Shown: positions 35,901 through 49,600 of the stretch, one piece after another
Layout of the letters: each line of letters opens with the position of its first letter
Numbering within the stretch: position 1 is the stretch's first letter
Source: Proteles cristata cristata
Lineage: Eukaryota > Chordata > Mammalia > Carnivora > Hyaenidae
Assembly: GCA_017311185.1 (NCBI GenBank)
Contig: JAESUZ010003897.1
Location: 248,001 to 312,000, forward strand
Length of the DNA: 64,000 bases
Reading direction: 5' to 3'
Notes under the pieces: model-generated
Seen by the model: only the letters and a program-made list of their open reading frames with translations
The model's database searches: none
What the model was told of the DNA's origin: nothing
Program-made: the position numbers and the translations under genes

Positions 35901-38900
35901 TTCCTTTGGCTTTAATTAAAATGAAATGGCACTCTACCTAGTGGTTAGCTGGTAACTCCCTCCGCACCCCCATACACACATTTACCATTTCTATTATTTC
36001 CTCCTTTTAAAAACATTTCGCTCCTGCTCCTGTCAATATTATACTTTCTGAAATAATTAAATTAATTAATCTTCCTGAGGGTGCATGATTTTGTCATAAT
36101 AGTATCTACTAGACATTTTAGGACCTGGATTTTGGTGTAATAAATTAGATCGCCTTGGGTATACCCTTTCTGAAATTTGTTTTTTCCTCTATAAAATGTG
36201 AGGACAGGACTTAATCTTAAATTTCACTGCTTACATTCTTTGGTTTCATGTGAGAAATGTCACACATCTGTTACCTGTTATATTGGGACAGAGTTTCATT
36301 CATCTACTAAATAGCCTAAAAATGCAGAAATTGTACACAAAATTATAAAGAAAAATATTAATGTAAATAAACCAAAGATGATAAATATGTTCTGACAATT
36401 TATTGAGATAATTATCTTTTTTGGTTTTTGGGTTTTTGTTGTTGTTTCTTACTACATCTCACTATCATGGTTCTAACTGTAGGTTTTTATAGTCTCCTTT
36501 TGTATCTACCTTCCTCTTATCACCTTTCTTTCCTCCTAGTAAACCATTCCAGTCTCTAGAAGTCCCAAAGAGTCTTCCACTAACTAGTAGTAGTATGTGG
36601 CTAGGTAAATCATTTGTCCATTTAACCTATAAAATAAGGAAGTTCACTTAATATGATCACTAAGGTACTTTCCAACTTTGTAATTATAAGATCTTAATAC
36701 TAAATTTTGCTCTTCTTATTCTGAGTTAATATCAAAAGGAATGTAATTAGGATACCGCATTCCAGATGATAGGGCTTTTGGTAAATCACACACTTTCTCT
36801 TTTGCTTTTTAATCACTTCTAAAACTTGGGCAAAGTTTTTTAGATAGAATCTAATAAAATCATCTGTAAGAGTTACTACTGAAGGCGTGGCTGTGAGGGA
36901 AATAAAAAAAATTGGTAGGTGACTTGGTAGTATCTGCATTAGACAGTTTTTAAAGCAGTCAGATTTATAAATAAGTACCAATTCGGTGTTGGTAAAGCGA
37001 TTTGTTGCTTCTTAAGAAAATAAATACTGTGCCAATTTATATACATAGAAGTCTGATTGTACAGCCTAGTTGAAGAAGTGGATATTTTTACAGATTAGCA
37101 TACTAAAGTTTGGTATCTCACTCATTCAGTAAACTTTATACTTTTTAGTGGCGAGTAAGAAAAGAAGCTATGATGGGTCTTGCTCAGCTTTATAAGAAGT
37201 ACTGTCTTCATGGTGAAGCAGGAAAAGAAGCTGCGGAGAAAGTCAGCTGGATAAAGGACAAGCTTTTGCATATTTATTATCAGAATAGCATCGATGACAA
37301 GTGAGTCTAATATGTTGGTAGAATCGTTGAATATAAAAGTGCTTTCAAGTTTTTAACGTATAATTTACTTCTATTTTATAATTATTTTTAAATTTAGAAA
37401 TCACTTTTGTTTATACATACTAAGAAAAATTGTCAAGTAGCATAATTAGTGAAATAGGCATGGGCTTCAGAGTCAGACCAGAGGCCAGATGTTCATTCTG
37501 CCCCTTATTAGATGTGTGCCTTTTCACAACTGTCTTCTGTACATCTTGGTTTTATCCCAAGAAAGGAGTAATAATAAAGCTTTCCATACAAGATTATAAT
37601 GTAGATTAAATAAAAAATTAACATAAAGCACTCTAAGCCCAATGCCTGGCAGTACAGCACTATTCAGTAACTGTTCTGTTTCCTTTTTTGCAACACTGTA
37701 AATATCAATAGAGGTAGTACCATGGTGTTTTTTTTTTTTTTAATTGAGGTATAATTGATATATAGCACACTAGTTTCAGGTGTATGACAAGATTCTATAT
37801 TTGTAAATATTGGGAAAAGATCACCTCAATATGTCAACTTAGTTACAAAATTTTTTTGTGTGTGATAAGGACTTAGGTTTTCATTTTTTGAGTTTTCCTT
37901 GTAATTCTATTTTGAATTATAGTGATGGTTTTGGTTTTTGCAAAATATTTTGCAGTGTTTTGTTGTATTAGACTGACTACTTTGGCATCATTGGCTATGT
38001 ATTTCGTTGATAAATGATGATCTCTTGTATTTTCTTATTCTAATGATATTGAATAATAAATATAAGCTTAGCAAGAAAGTTACTGCAGTATTGGTAAGGA
38101 ATTTAGACTGTGGAGAGAAGAGAGATCAGATTTGCACAGGAAAAGCTAAATTTTCAGGAAGCGATATGAAGAAAGATCCCTCTGATTTTATTAAATGACA
38201 CCACTGGGAAGTTGAACTAAACTAGAGAAGATTAATGTTTTCTTTTGGTTTTGCGGAATTTGCTGTGCTTGATTGTTAGCTTTTTATGTAGTGTTAAGTA
38301 ACTTACTGTTATAGCTCAGGACTGATGAAGAATAGGTGGAACAGCCTAGCACCCTGTGTTTAGGAATAACATATAACCATTTTAGAACAAATGTTCCATA
38401 CTACAAAAAGTCAAGTCACAAATCGCAGTTCTAGCTCTAAATTTAAAAATAACTATACTCCAGGGTGCCTGGCTGGCTCAGTCAGTAGAACATGTGACTT
38501 GAACTCATGAGCTCCATACTCAAACAAACAAACAAACAAAAACCCAACCCACAACTGTAATCCAAGGAAAGGAACCAGTCACACACATAGGCCTCACCGT
38601 TTGCACACATAGATCTGGTATTTTTTCATGAGATGGTTAAAATATAAAATGCCTGTTGCTTCTAAAAAATAGAATAATTATGTTATTGGTGGGTATTTTT
38701 TGTTTCATAGACTGTTGGTAGAGAAAATCTTTGCTCAGTATCTTGTCCCCCACAACCTGGAAACAGAAGAGAGAATGAAATGCTTGTATTATTTATATGC
38801 TAGTTTGGATCCAAATGCTGTCAAGTAAGTTACTTTTTAAATGGATGTTTGGAGTTAAAGATTTTATAAAATTACTTCACCTTATTTAATTGATGTTGAT

Positions 38901-41900
38901 GGGGTTGTTGCTTCTTCTAGTTGAATCAAGAACTTCAGGTAAATATTTATAGAGAAAAATGTTACAAGTTCAGATAAATTAAAAGCAAAAATATTCCTAT
39001 TGGCACAGATGTATTTTGGCAACTGAGTCTATTATATATATATAGTTTCTGGGATTCAAAGAAATCCCCATGTTGAAAAGTACTTTTGCCTGCCAATTGA
39101 CTGGAGTCTAAATTACACTATTGGAGCTTTATAATATTATGTCTGAGAACTAAGTACTGCTTCATCAGGAAAGCATATCTAGATCACCTCTATGTAGAAT
39201 GACCATATGATTGGTAGTCTGCACTGGGATATTTTTGAGACTTAAACGCACTATTAATATTTTTGGTCAAACAATTGACATAAACTTTAACTGTCCTAGG
39301 CCAACTAGGCTGTGTGGTTACTCCACTGTAATAAAGCTTTTTAAAAAGTAAACCAGTCCTGTTGAGAAATCTGGTTCTTCTGGAAAGAACCTCTGCGTGT
39401 GTGTGTGTGTGTATTACAGTATGTGTATACTATATATTGTATATTTGTCTTTTAACTTTCGTATAATTTCAAGCTTAAAGAAAGACTGCAGGAATTGTAC
39501 ACAGCATTATGATATCCCTTAGACCCAGATTCATCATTTGCTTAATCATTTGCTATTTGCATATACTTTTTCTTTATCTTTACGTAAATATTTTCTTCTG
39601 AACCATCTGAGAGTATTTGCAGATATTAGATTCCACTACCCCTAAATATTTTAGTGTGCATTGCCTAAGAACAGTATATAACCAGAGTATTCTTACCAAA
39701 TCAAGAGATTTAGCATTGATACAATACTATTGTCTAATCTAATGTGTATTTAAATTTCCTCATTGTCTCAGTAATGTGCTTTATGGATTTTTTTTTTCCT
39801 TTCTAGGATTACAGATTGCATATTTGATTTTCATATGTCTAGTCTTTTACCTTGGAGCCATTGCTCGCTCACTCTTTGTTTTCTAGGACTTTGATGACTA
39901 TTTGTACTGCATAGTCCAGTCCAGTTATTTTGTAGAATACTCCCTTAATTTGGGTTCATCTGATGTTTCCTCATTATTAGATTGAGTTTATACATTTTCA
40001 GAAGAATTCTACAGAGGTAACATAGTATCCTTAGTGCATCATATTAAGAGGCATTAGCCATCATTTTAATGCCTCATTTTTAATTTGTGAGTGATTCTTA
40101 ATGTTCACTCTAGGTAGTAAATTCCTAGCCTAAGGTTTAGTTTCTGATTATATTTCAAGATACTGGCAAACAATACTCCAAGATAGATAATACCTCAGAG
40201 GTCCTAGACAGCTGGAATTATGGACTGTGTTTGTGATAGAAGAAAATCTGCTTTCATGGAGAGAAAGGAGACTAGAATAAACACACTCAAGTTAAATTTG
40301 GTTCCTTGAATCTACATCATTTCTAAGAAGTTCATTTCTACAGCCTTTACAATCTGATCCTTTTCTACAGTATGTTCCAGCTTCCTGATGCTACTCCACT
40401 TGTGCTCTGTGTTCCAAATCTGTAAATTTTTTTGTTTCCTTTGTTGTAGGCATTTTGATAACATTGTATCTTTCATGCCAGAACATTCTAGCTACCTCTG
40501 CTTAGAAAGTCTTTTGGTCCCTTCATTTACCTAGAAAGATCTTATTCATCCTTCTAAACTTCTCAGATATCTTTTCTCGTAAGAAGGTTTATATTTGCCA
40601 TTTTAAACTAATCTGTTTGGGACGCCTGGGTGGCTTAGTCATGAGCCATCATTCTTGATTTTGGCTTGGGTCATGGTCTCCCAGGTTGTAGGTTCGAGCC
40701 CCACATCGGGCTCTGTGCTCACAGAGTGGAGCATGGAGCACAGAGCCTCATTGGGATTCTCTCTTTCCTCTCTCTCTGCCCATCCCCTTCTCTCTTGGCG
40801 CGTGCAAATAAATAAGTTGTTTAAAAAAAAAGTTTAACCTGGGGCGCCTGGGTGGCTTAGTCGGTTAAGCATCCGACTTTCGCTTAGGTCATGATCTCAC
40901 GGTTCGTGGGTTCGAGCCCCGCGTCGGGCTCTATGCTGACTGCCAGCTCAGAGCCTGGAGCCTGTTTCAGTCTGTGACTCCCTCTCTCTCTGACCCTCCC
41001 CTGCTCACACTGTCTCTCTCTCTCTCTCCTAGAAATAAATTAAAAAAAAATTTTTTTAAATAAAGTTACTTTATAAAAAAAAGTTTAACCTGTCTTAATT
41101 CTAATAAATAAATGTCAGTGCTGGTGCTTAAATTTTTAGGTAGATATACAAGCATGGTGTGTTTATACAAGGCAACAAGAAAAGTAGTACAATTGAGTAG
41201 TTATCAGAATTGTTCTATTATGTTACCTTTTTTTCATGCTTATAACTTTATCAACAGAGCTCTCAATGAAATGTGGAAGTGTCAGAACATGCTTAGAAGT
41301 CATGTACGAGAACTATTGGATTTGCACAAGCAACCTACAGTAGGTTCATGATTTGTTTAAATTAATAGTTTTTTATGGTCATTGTTTCGTTTTTCTCTAG
41401 TTACATATAATGAATCAAGCAAAAAGTATTTTGTGTGTTTTCCAAATGTCAGTTATGCACAATTTCTGTAGTTTTCTTAACAAAATTTTCACTGTAAATG
41501 AATATAACAAAATTTTATTTTCTAGCATGAGCAGAGAAATACTGATGTCTACTTTATCACTTTAGATACCAAGAATTTATACATAGTTCATCAATTTTCA
41601 AATAATTAGAATTAAACCTCAAGATAAAGTTCTATATAAAGTCATGATTTTCTTTACTCCATGATGTTTTTGTCCTTCAGTGTAGAGTAGTATCAGATCT
41701 GGTGCCAATCCTAGAAATATGCCAAAGTCAAATTAACAAAAAAAAAAAATCTGCCCAGTGTCTTCTAGAAGATGGAGGAAAGAAACTTGAATAATTTCTT
41801 AATATATTTCTAAATGTGTTTGCTGGAATAGGTGTTCTTAACTAGGGAGTCATAGAGACCCCTTAAGGATCTGTTGATGCTAAAGCAAGAGTTGGGAGAT

Positions 41901-43608
41901 ATTTTTTTTTTTTTTTTTTTGTAACTGATCAGATTGTAAAAATTTAGGCTTTGCCATCCATAAAGTCTTGGTGAACTTCTCAACTCTGCCTTTATAAAAT
42001 TGCAAAAGCAGTCATAGACAGTATGTAAATAAACAGTGTATGTTTCAGCAAACCTTTAATGAAAACAAGTGGTCCATAGGACCATAGTTTACCAATTTCT
42101 GATCTTAATTACTCAAACTTCATTCTTTATTGTGTTGGACAATACAGAAGTACTTTTTGTAGATGTGCTGCCGAAGTGAGCACCAGAAGTACTTTTTGGA
42201 AGGGACATGATTTACTTACTTTAGTAATAGGCCATAAAATAGATAATAGAACTATTCAGGAAGAATTTTTTCCCGCTCTTCACATTTTTAGTTAATTTTC
42301 TTTGATGTATGGTTTCATAGTAATTTTGTTATGATAATTGTTTCTGTTATCTTCAGTCTTCTGGCAAGAAGTTTTCCCTATGGAAATTGTATATTCCTTT
42401 GTTAATTTAAAATACCTACCTTTTGACATCACCTTTCCTTCCAACATAATAGTGGTTGCTACTCCACAATTTTTTGTTAACTTATGGTATAGATTTTCTA
42501 GTGGCTGGTTTGTGATGATTTTTTAACTTAAAAAAAATGTATAATACTGTTTGGATTTTCTTATAGAAATTTGTTGGCTCATATGATATCTTTCTGTTTT
42601 AAATTTCAGTCAGAGGCTAACTGTTCTGCCATGTTTGGAAAACTGATGACCATAGCAAGTGAGTTTGTTTATTCACTCCATATATAATATAATAAACATC
42701 AAAACAGACAAATAATTTACCCAATGGGACAATTTATACTAAGTAAGAAAATAACTCTACATAATTTTTAAGAGAGCTTGCTCTTAGTTTAGTAGTTTTT
42801 CTTTTATAATACTGATTCTCTTCCATTTTTATAGAGAATTTGCCTGACCCTGGGAAAGCACAAGATTTTGTGAAGAAATTTAACCAAGTTCTTGGTGATG
42901 ATGAGAAATTGCGGTCTCAGCTGGAATTATTAATTAGTCCAACCTGTTCATGCAAACAGGCAGATGTTTGTGTGGTTAGTAAATTATACTTGTACATTTG
43001 TGCTTTTAGCTTTGCTTACTAAAATTTATATTTCATTAGAATCTCCTTTACATAAGTTATTTGTGTTAATTTAACTATATTTTGAGCTCTAAATTACTCA
43101 GTAGTATATCTGTGATCCTCTTAGTTGTCTTACCATGGTTCAGCCAAATTCAAGGAAAAGCACTAGAGAACTAAGCCAGGGAGATTGGTCCTAGGAATTG
43201 AGCAAACTGTATGCCTTGTATTTAATAGACGTTTGTTAATGTAAACAGAATTCCTAAATCCTTGTGTGTGCATACATTTTCTTCATTCCTGTATTAGGAT
43301 GGAAATAACTCTTGTCAATAAGTTGACAATAGTTACATTGTCATATATCCATTTATAAATAAGGTAGTTTCCTATTTAGGCTTTGTCTTCATTCTATTCC
43401 TGGATTCTTTATTTTATAGAAAACCAGTATTCACTGAAAATATCAGGAAGGAACTTCACTCATTCATTTATTCAGCATTTTATCAGTTTTGTGTTTGAAT
43501 TTCAGCTATACCATTTACTACCAGTGTGACCTTTAGTAAGTTCTTCAATAATTTGTAGCCTCATTTTTCTCATCTATGTATGTTAAAAACCTCACAGGAC
43601 TGTTAAAC

Positions 43609-43663
<55 letters not shown>

Positions 43664-46600
43664 CGCGCGCACTAGCGAGAGAGAGGGAGAGAATGTGTGT
43701 GTATCCTAATACATGGTCCTTTAGGATTTAAATAAATTGTGTTTCTGTGGTATAGTACATATATTACAACTGCTATGTTTGGGACTAGACTTACAGAGAT
43801 GAATGAGAGAAAAAATTATTTCAGATATTTATGTCTAGCTTTGTTCTAGAAAGAGTTAGAGTGGGATAATTATGTAATAAAGGGATGAGGACTATGATAC
43901 ATGTGTATACAAAATGGTATGAGAGCATTGAATAGGTATTTTTTATTCATTCTAGAGATACTGGGTCTCTGAGTTGATCTAAAGAGACCAGGAATTAGGA
44001 AGAGATGAGGGGAAGTTAAGTTAGACAATAGAACAGTGGACTCTTCTTTAGGGCCTAGGGATATGGATATACCAACCACCCAGACTACCTCAACCTTTGC
44101 ACTTCTGAACTGAGTGGTTTGCTGAAAACATTTAAAGTTTCATTTATTTCTTTGGGATTTAGAAGTCTAGTTCCAGAGTGCTGTGTCCTGTAGGACGTCA
44201 ACTAATATGATTGGCTCATAGAATGAAATAGCTTGAAAAGGCCTTAAAAATAGTTGATTTTAGCATTTCATTTTACAAATAAAGACACTGAATTTTAAAG
44301 TTTCTCAACCACTATTTTACATCTGGTGATAGTGGCTAAGTTTCAGGTAGAGTCTAGATCCCGTAAGTCCACAATAGTATTCTTTCTGTACATTCCATCG
44401 TTTGCAGAAGAGCCCATTCAAATGAGTACTGCTCAACAAATATTGACCTTGAGAAAGAACAGTCAAGTGGTGTTTTTGGTCTGAGAAAAAAACAGAACTT
44501 AAGCTTGAGTTTGAAAAAATGGCAATAACATGAATTCCTACTATTTGTCAGACCATAAATATTTAAGAGTTTCTAAATCCAAAAAGTATCTGCAAAACAG
44601 ATGTTTTTAACCAGAATATCTCAGGATGAATACCACAGCCATGCAGTGTAGCCAATCAGTGCTTCTGATTTTAGCAACCAGGAAAGTAGAAATGAGGACT
44701 GCAATTGCACTAGAAAGAGCAAAGTAATGATACTTTTTTGGAGGGGAAATTATTCTGAAGATTTTTTTTTTTAATGTTTTATTTATTTCTAGGAGAGAGA
44801 GAGAGAGAGAGAGAGACAGCGTGAGCAGGGGACGGTCAGAGAGAGAGGGAGTCACAGACTGAAACAGGCTCCAGGCTCTGAGCTGGCAGTCAGCACAGAG
44901 CCCGACGCGGGGCTCGAACCCATGAACCGCGAGATCATGACCTAAGCGAAAGTCGGACGCTTAACCGACTAAGCCACCCAGGCGCCCCTGAAGATATTTT
45001 AAGTAATGGTCTATAGAATAGCTCTTCTAGAAGAAAACATTTCTACTCTTCACATTTTTTAGTTTGTTTTCTTTGGTGAATGGTTTTGCAGTAATTTTCT
45101 TTCTTGCTTTTACATGAGCACTGTGTATTCTCTAAGCACATTATCTGACTTATCTGTATATTGAGTATAAAATAAGACTTATAATACTCTTTAAACACGC
45201 AGGAAAACACCACTGTCAGTTTTTGCCATTTTCCAGAATATCTATATCCTTTTGTTCTTCTCCCCAAGGGTTACTGATATTAGTTATATATATCTTCTAT
45301 TATCACATTCTTTTTTTCCTCCTGCTTTCATTCTGAAATAGAAGAAAAAAATAAAGAAGAAATAAATATACAAACAAAATTTAGTTTCTGTCATTCTATG
45401 TAGTTTTCATTCTTATCTCTGAGAATTCCTCTCTATCCCCTGCCAATGTATATATAGCACCACTTTGTTTTTTTATTCTAAATGACAATCACTTCATTTC
45501 AAGAAGTGAACATTACTCCGTCACAAGAGTTTTGTAGGAATGGAGATCTAATGCTTTGAGCAAGAAATAACAGACCCATACTATGGCTTAATACATACAT
45601 ACATGATACTGTAGTGAGAGAGGATGAGCAGTGGTATTGTAGTATATGCTCTTTAGATTTGCTTTCCGTTTGGACTGTACCTTTTAAGTCTTCACACCTT
45701 TGTTCTAGAGAAGGATCATTGCCATAGCATGAGCTCTGCTTGCTTTTTGATACTCTAGCATCTCCCTATGACCATAGTTCCTAAATTTCAAGATTTTCTA
45801 GGAAGCTTATTAATGGAGCATTTGAGACAGTCCTAGGTTTGAATTCCAGCTGTACCATTTACTACCACTGTGACTGTTAGTGAGTTACTCAGTATTTCTG
45901 AGCCTCCTTTTCTTCATCTATAAATATTATCAACCTCATGAAATTGTTAGAATAAGATAAAATGAAATTTTGGGCTGCCTGGGTGGCTCAGTTGGTTAAG
46001 CGTCTGACTTCAGCTCAGGTCATGATCTCACAGTCCATGGGTTCGAGCCCCGCGTCGGGCTCTGTGCTGACAGCTACCTCAGAGCCTGGAGCCTGCTTCA
46101 GATTCTGTGTCTCCTTCTCTCTCTGCCCCTCCCCTGCCCTGTCTCTCAAAATAAAGACGTTAAAAAAAATTTTTTTAAAGAGTTGCTTTAAAAAAAAGAT
46201 GAAATTTTGTGTATGGCCTAATGTAAGACCCCTTGCACTGCCCTGTAAGATGTAAATAAATGATAATTTTTGTCATACTACATATACATGACAAACACTA
46301 GCAATTCTTTAAATAAGTAGAGAGGGATCATGACTCTCTATCTTTTTAAGGGTCTCAAGTGATTCTGTTAGAGTACACACCTTAAAAACCCTTCTCTACA
46401 GGGTTATCCAAATATGCATTGTATCTTCTGAAGGCCAAATTTTGGGTTGTCCCTTAATCAAGTCTACACCATTATAATTCACTGCATAATTTAGTGAATT
46501 GTATTATACATAGTTTCTCACTGAGGTTGCAGTTTAGGTGACAGAGACAGGCAAATATTTCAGTAGAGAATACAACGTGGTAAGTGTTCTGATAGAATCC

Positions 46601-49600
46601 TGTCCTTTGTAACACAAAAGAACAGCTCCCATTCCAGGCCAGGATGGAAATTGGAATAGCTTATTCTAGAATAAGTGATTGCCAGATTGAATCTTAAAGT
46701 ATGTAAGTAGGGATTAGACCACTACACTAAGAATGATTGCTGTATTTCTAGCCTGAGTAACTGGATATTGGAGAAGGTATTTGAGGGATCAGAAAAGATA
46801 ACAGTGTGTGGCTTCTCAGCAGTTGTGTTTAGAAGTCGAATTCAAGACTGGTTGGTATAGTTCCTGGAGGAGGTAAAGAAAAGAATGAAAAGGGAGAGAG
46901 ATGCTAATGTATGCTATTTAGTAATAGTAATCAAATGTTTCCTGTTTTCTTTTAATTTAATCTTTCTATAGTTGGAATGATGTACATACAGGGGTGATGT
47001 GATTTATGGTAAACACATATTTGATCTTTGTCCACCATTTTTGGCATAGAACTAAAACCCTTTAAATTTCCAAAGTATAGAAAGCCACATCAGTGTCTTT
47101 GGTTATATTAATAAGGTACCTTTAGGAACTTGGCCTAAGGATGAGGACTGGATGCCTGTGGAACCAATTACATGATTAGAGGATTGGAACTTTCAGCCCT
47201 ACCCTCTGACCTCTGGGGAGAGGAGAGGGGTTGAAAATTGAGTTCAGTCACCAGTGGCCAATGATTTGATCAGTCAAACCTATGTAATAAAGCCTCTATG
47301 AAAACTAAAAAAGACAAAATTCAGAGAGCTTCTGGGTTGGTGGACATGTAGAGATTTGGGGAGAGTGGCAGACTCACAGAAGAAATGGAAGCTCTTTGTC
47401 CTTTCCACATACTTCGCCCTATGCATCTCTTCCATCTGGCTATTCCTTAATTATATATCCTTTTATAATAAACCAGTAATCTGGTAAGTAAATATTGCTC
47501 CGAGTTCTGTGAGCCACTTCTAGCAAGTTAATCAGACCCATGGAAGGAGGGGGTTATGTATGGGAAACAAGATTTACAGCCAGTAAGTCAGAGTATAGGT
47601 AACAACCTGGGCTTACACCTGGTGAGGGGTGGGGACAGGGGTGGGAGACAGTCCCTAAAATCTGAACCCTTAACCTGTGGGAATGGATGTTAATCTTGGA
47701 TAGACAGTATCAGAATTGAATTGAATTGTAGGATACCTTACTGATGTTTGGAGAATTGCTTGTTTGTTGGGGAAGTCCTCGCCCCAACCTGACCTGCCCC
47801 CCCACATTGGAATTGTGTTTAGGAACTGAAAAGAACAGGTCACTGTAACATGAAAGTTAAACCTTTAAAAACCACTTCTTGTGGAAAATTACTTTATCTA
47901 GTTTACTGATTCTAGCTATGAAAATTATTGATAATGTTAAATCCTCTTAGGAGACATTTTGATTAGGAAAACATCAAAGTATATGAGAGGAAATACTGTG
48001 TATGTGAAAGAGTACAATTTTTTTAAAAAAAATTTTTTTTATTGTCAAAATGAGAAAAAGTGTGAAAAACAAAGGAGATATATAAATGCAGAATTTTTAA
48101 GCTCTTAGTTTTGCAATAATAGGATTAATAAATTATAAGCTTTTTGAGAATAGGGACTATTTGTTTGATATTCTTTAAGAGTGCTTAATATACAGAACAA
48201 TTTCTATAACTAGTAAATATGTATCAATAGTAGTATCAATCTGCAGTGTCGGCATAGTTGATGAGAAATTTTGGAAACACTGTCAGAGATGCAGAAAGAT
48301 TCATTTTATTTATTTTTTTCTGCTGTCATTTCCTAAAATGATTACATATGATTACTTCTGTTTGAAGCTTTGTCAGATATGAAATTTCTTGTTTGTCTTA
48401 GATGTTTCTGTTTGTGCACTGGAAGTATGTGTGGGTATTTTTTTTCCTTAATTGCATAAAGAAAACAAACTGTTTATTTGTTGCTACAAACTAGTTGGTT
48501 CTTGCCACAAACTAATTTGGCTTGCTGCATATGTCCAGTATCACTTAAGACTATCATATACAATAATTGTTAGAGAGTAAATATTACATACATAAAATAT
48601 TGTTATGAGGGATTACTTAATGTAAGATTATATTGGAATATAAAAACATTAGGTTTTAAAAATTGTATCTAGTATTGTTTATGTACATAGGTATATATTC
48701 TATATTATTACTGGGTTTATATAATCGTGAATTATTCTTGTTCCATTTAGCATTTCCTTTATTTTTTCTATGCTTCTGGCTAGTACCATCACTGTCTCTC
48801 CTGGTGCCTAGTCATTTTTCTTTTTTAGTAACATATTCCAAAGTACTGACTAGTAGAGTTTGCCTAGCAATTTCCCAGTAGATTTATTTGTTACTAAGTG
48901 ATCATTGACATTATCTTAATTTAAAGCAATTAAATTTTATGCTAGGGATAAAAAGAAGTCCCCTTTTGGGGAGACCTGCACAAAACAAATTTGATTTCAA
49001 AAGATAGAATTTAAATTCAGATTTAAAATGTATACCTGTGGGTTACAGCAAAGTATATAAAGACTGAGCACTGACTAAAATATTTTTATTTTCTCAAATG
49101 CTGAAATCTTACTAAGTTAATTATAGCTTGCGAAATAAACCAAGTATCTCTTATAACTAATCAGTTTTCCTGAGACTTACACTCTAATGACAAACATGGA
49201 GGGTATCCAATTTAATATTGTCTTTATAAAATTAACTTAAGTCAAGGTATCACTGAAATTACTATAGAAACTTTTTCCTTTCTCCCTTGTCCCCCTAAAT
49301 ATATATTTTCCATAGGAAAAAAGCATATAAAGTGACTATTATTTGTTACTACTTTATAGTTTGGAAAGTACTTTTAATATACATTATCTTTTCACCCAAA
49401 ATGTACATTTACTCATCAGAAATATTCAGTTAGATGCATTGTGATTAAACTTCTTCCCCTAGTCCTAGCACTTTGTGAATTTAACCTTGTCTTTGGGAAA
49501 ATCAACGTCTCTAATAATTAAGTCCCAATATATTCTTTAGAAACTCCAGCAGTAATGTGTTTTCTTTGTAGGAACTGTTTTATGTATTGCCACCATCTTT

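Larger units (their letters stand above)
37301..38710 (+). other. PDS5A: Intron with MIR, L1 3' UTR fragment and SINE stub
   Basis: 1.41 kb. MIR at about 37450-37680, an L1M-type 3' UTR fragment at about 37740-37885, and a short CAN-SINE head at 38463-38541. Confidence 0.75.
38825..41257 (+). other. PDS5A: Intron with an old L1 relic, L2-like stretch and tandem SINEs
   Basis: 2.43 kb. Short (GT)n near 39394-39412, old L1-like relic at about 39440-40060, L2-like stretch at about 40320-40610, and two adjacent sense SINEs at 40619-41074. Confidence 0.7.
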
